64,000 nucleotides of DNA from Dyella sp. OK004. Its GTDB lineage: Bacteria > Pseudomonadota > Gammaproteobacteria > Xanthomonadales > Rhodanobacteraceae. Shown in pieces: positions 63,278-64,000 of the stretch. Below the pieces are notes generated by a model. It was not told where the DNA came from. It made no database searches and was given only the letters and a program-made list of their open reading frames with translations. The number at the start of each line of letters is the position of its first letter. The first letter of the stretch is position 1. A program made the position numbers and the translations under genes. The DNA lies in NCBI RefSeq assembly GCF_900114495.1, contig NZ_FOZI01000002.1, positions 124,001 through 188,000 of the forward strand, in the 5' to 3' direction.

Positions 63278-63760
63278 TCAAGGCAGCGTTTCGCATTCGC
63301 TGTGATCCAGCGCGGCCAGCAGCTCAGTCACACGACCCTGGCCTGGAATCGTCAGATCGGGCGCAAGATCATGCAGTGGCAACAGGACAAAAGCACGCTC
63401 GGCGATGCGCGGATGCGGTAGCGTCAGCTGCGCATCGCGCCATTGCACGCCTTCCATGTGCAGTAGATCGAGATCCAGCGTACGTGGCCCCCAGCGCTCG
63501 CCATCACGAACGCGGCCGGCGGCGCGCTCGATCGCCAGCAAAGACTGCAGCAAAGCATCCGCGTTCATCGCAGTATCGATCTGCACTGCGGCGTTGATGA
63601 AGGGTGGTTGCTCCAGCACGCCCCACGGCGGCGTGCGATAGAAGCGGGAACAAGCCATCACCTGCGTATCCGGCAGACGTGCGAGTGCTTCGATGGCATC
63701 CCGCAGGTACTGACGCGAATCACCGAGGTTGCTGCCCAGCGCAATGTAGGCTGTGGTCAC
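63278..63760 (-). CDS. folK: 7,8-dihydro-6-hydroxymethylpterin pyrophosphokinase
   Basis: 160 aa. Adds pyrophosphate to the pterin in folate synthesis. Family segments ALGSNLGD, FYRTPPWG, FINAAVQI, and the Mg-binding GPRTLDLDLL; HPRIAERAFVLLPL. GTG start at 63760 overlaps the pcnB stop (GTGA), so translation is coupled. Confidence 0.96.
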   Translation of the reverse strand: MTTAYIALGSNLGDSRQYLRDAIEALARLPDTQVMACSRFYRTPPWGVLEQPPFINAAVQIDTAMNADALLQSLLAIERAAGRVRDGERWGPRTLDLDLLHMEGVQWRDAQLTLPHPRIAERAFVLLPLHDLAPDLTIPGQGRVTELLAALDHSECETLP

Positions 63761-64000
63761 GCGGCGCCCGATTTGCCGTTCGGTTTGCGGCGTCGACGAC
63801 GCTTGCGCGGTGCCGCGCTCGCCGAAGTCGCCACCGGCGCCTCAGGCACAGCGCCCGAACCGGATAGCGCCGCGGCCAGCGTTTCGTGCGGCAACTGCTG
63901 CGCATGCGCCCACCATTCGCCCAGCTCGTGGATCGCCGGCGACTCGGCGGCACGCAGCAGCAGGAAATCGAACGCAGCACGAAAGCGTGGATGCGTCATC
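63757..64000 (-). CDS. pcnB: Poly(A) polymerase I, C-terminal part only
   Basis: The last 80 codons of a gene that continues beyond the right edge. HPRFRAAFDFLLLRA, then LGEWW, and a basic tail RKRRRRRKPNGKSG are typical of the PcnB C-terminus. The first ATG in the window is internal, not the start. Stop TGA at 63757-63759. Position before folK supports the call. Confidence 0.85.
   Translation of the reverse strand, partial: MTHPRFRAAFDFLLLRAAESPAIHELGEWWAHAQQLPHETLAAALSGSGAVPEAPVATSASAAPRKRRRRRKPNGKSGAA

Overview
The window is GC-rich chromosomal DNA from a gammaproteobacterium. The best fit is the Xanthomonadales, in the Rhodanobacteraceae/Dyella-Luteibacter-Rhodanobacter area. This is inferred from protein sequences and gene order (rplU-rpmA-obgE; ileS-lspA-ispH; pcnB-folK-panB-panC-panD-pgi; nnr-tsaE-amiC-mutL), not from a database search. 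Most of it is housekeeping DNA. I saw no insertion sequence, prophage, rRNA or CRISPR array, and one tRNA.

Layout. (1) 1-10435, minus: one giant trimeric autotransporter adhesin with only its C-terminal anchor missing off the left edge. (2) 10436-21325: a signalling island made of two hybrid histidine kinases, two RcsB-like regulators and one BvgA/EvgA-like regulator, a LysM-FecR envelope protein and a CHASE2 membrane protein with no output domain. One kinase has lost the ATP-binding residues of its catalytic domain. (3) 21663-29471: tRNA-Thr(CGU), ispH, lspA, ileS, ribF, murJ and, divergently, rpsT. (4) 29635-37257: an apparent insertion between rpsT and obgE, containing a low-GC membrane protein and jetA-jetB-jetC of a type I Wadjet/Mks condensin system with no jetD nuclease gene beside it. 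(5) 37310-39093: obgE, rpmA, rplU. (6) 39210-52323: a DUF2059 protein, uvrA, thioesterase, asparaginase-family protein, DUF4139 protein, two crotonase-fold enzymes, SseA, a NUDIX CoA pyrophosphatase, a DUF1289 protein, an FKBP isomerase and a tandem DUF1684 pair. (7) 52397-61418: mutL, amiC, tsaE, nnr, queG, pgi, panD. (8) 61534-64000: panC, panB, folK and the 3' end of pcnB.

How the parts may work together. The adhesin and the signalling island lie side by side, and the adhesin has a long upstream region with a very good CRP/Clp-type site at 10748-10763. A reasonable hypothesis is that the Rcs/Bvg-like phosphorelay, the envelope sensors and Clp jointly control surface adhesion. The Jet genes overlap as a tight three-gene operon. 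Without JetD they would be expected to load on DNA and extrude loops but not cleave plasmids. The SMC-like ATPase also carries a roughly 100-residue Lys/Ala-rich tail.

Limits. All calls come from reading the sequence and comparing with remembered families. No alignment, HMM, structure or composition calculation was run. Promoters and operators are pattern matches only.
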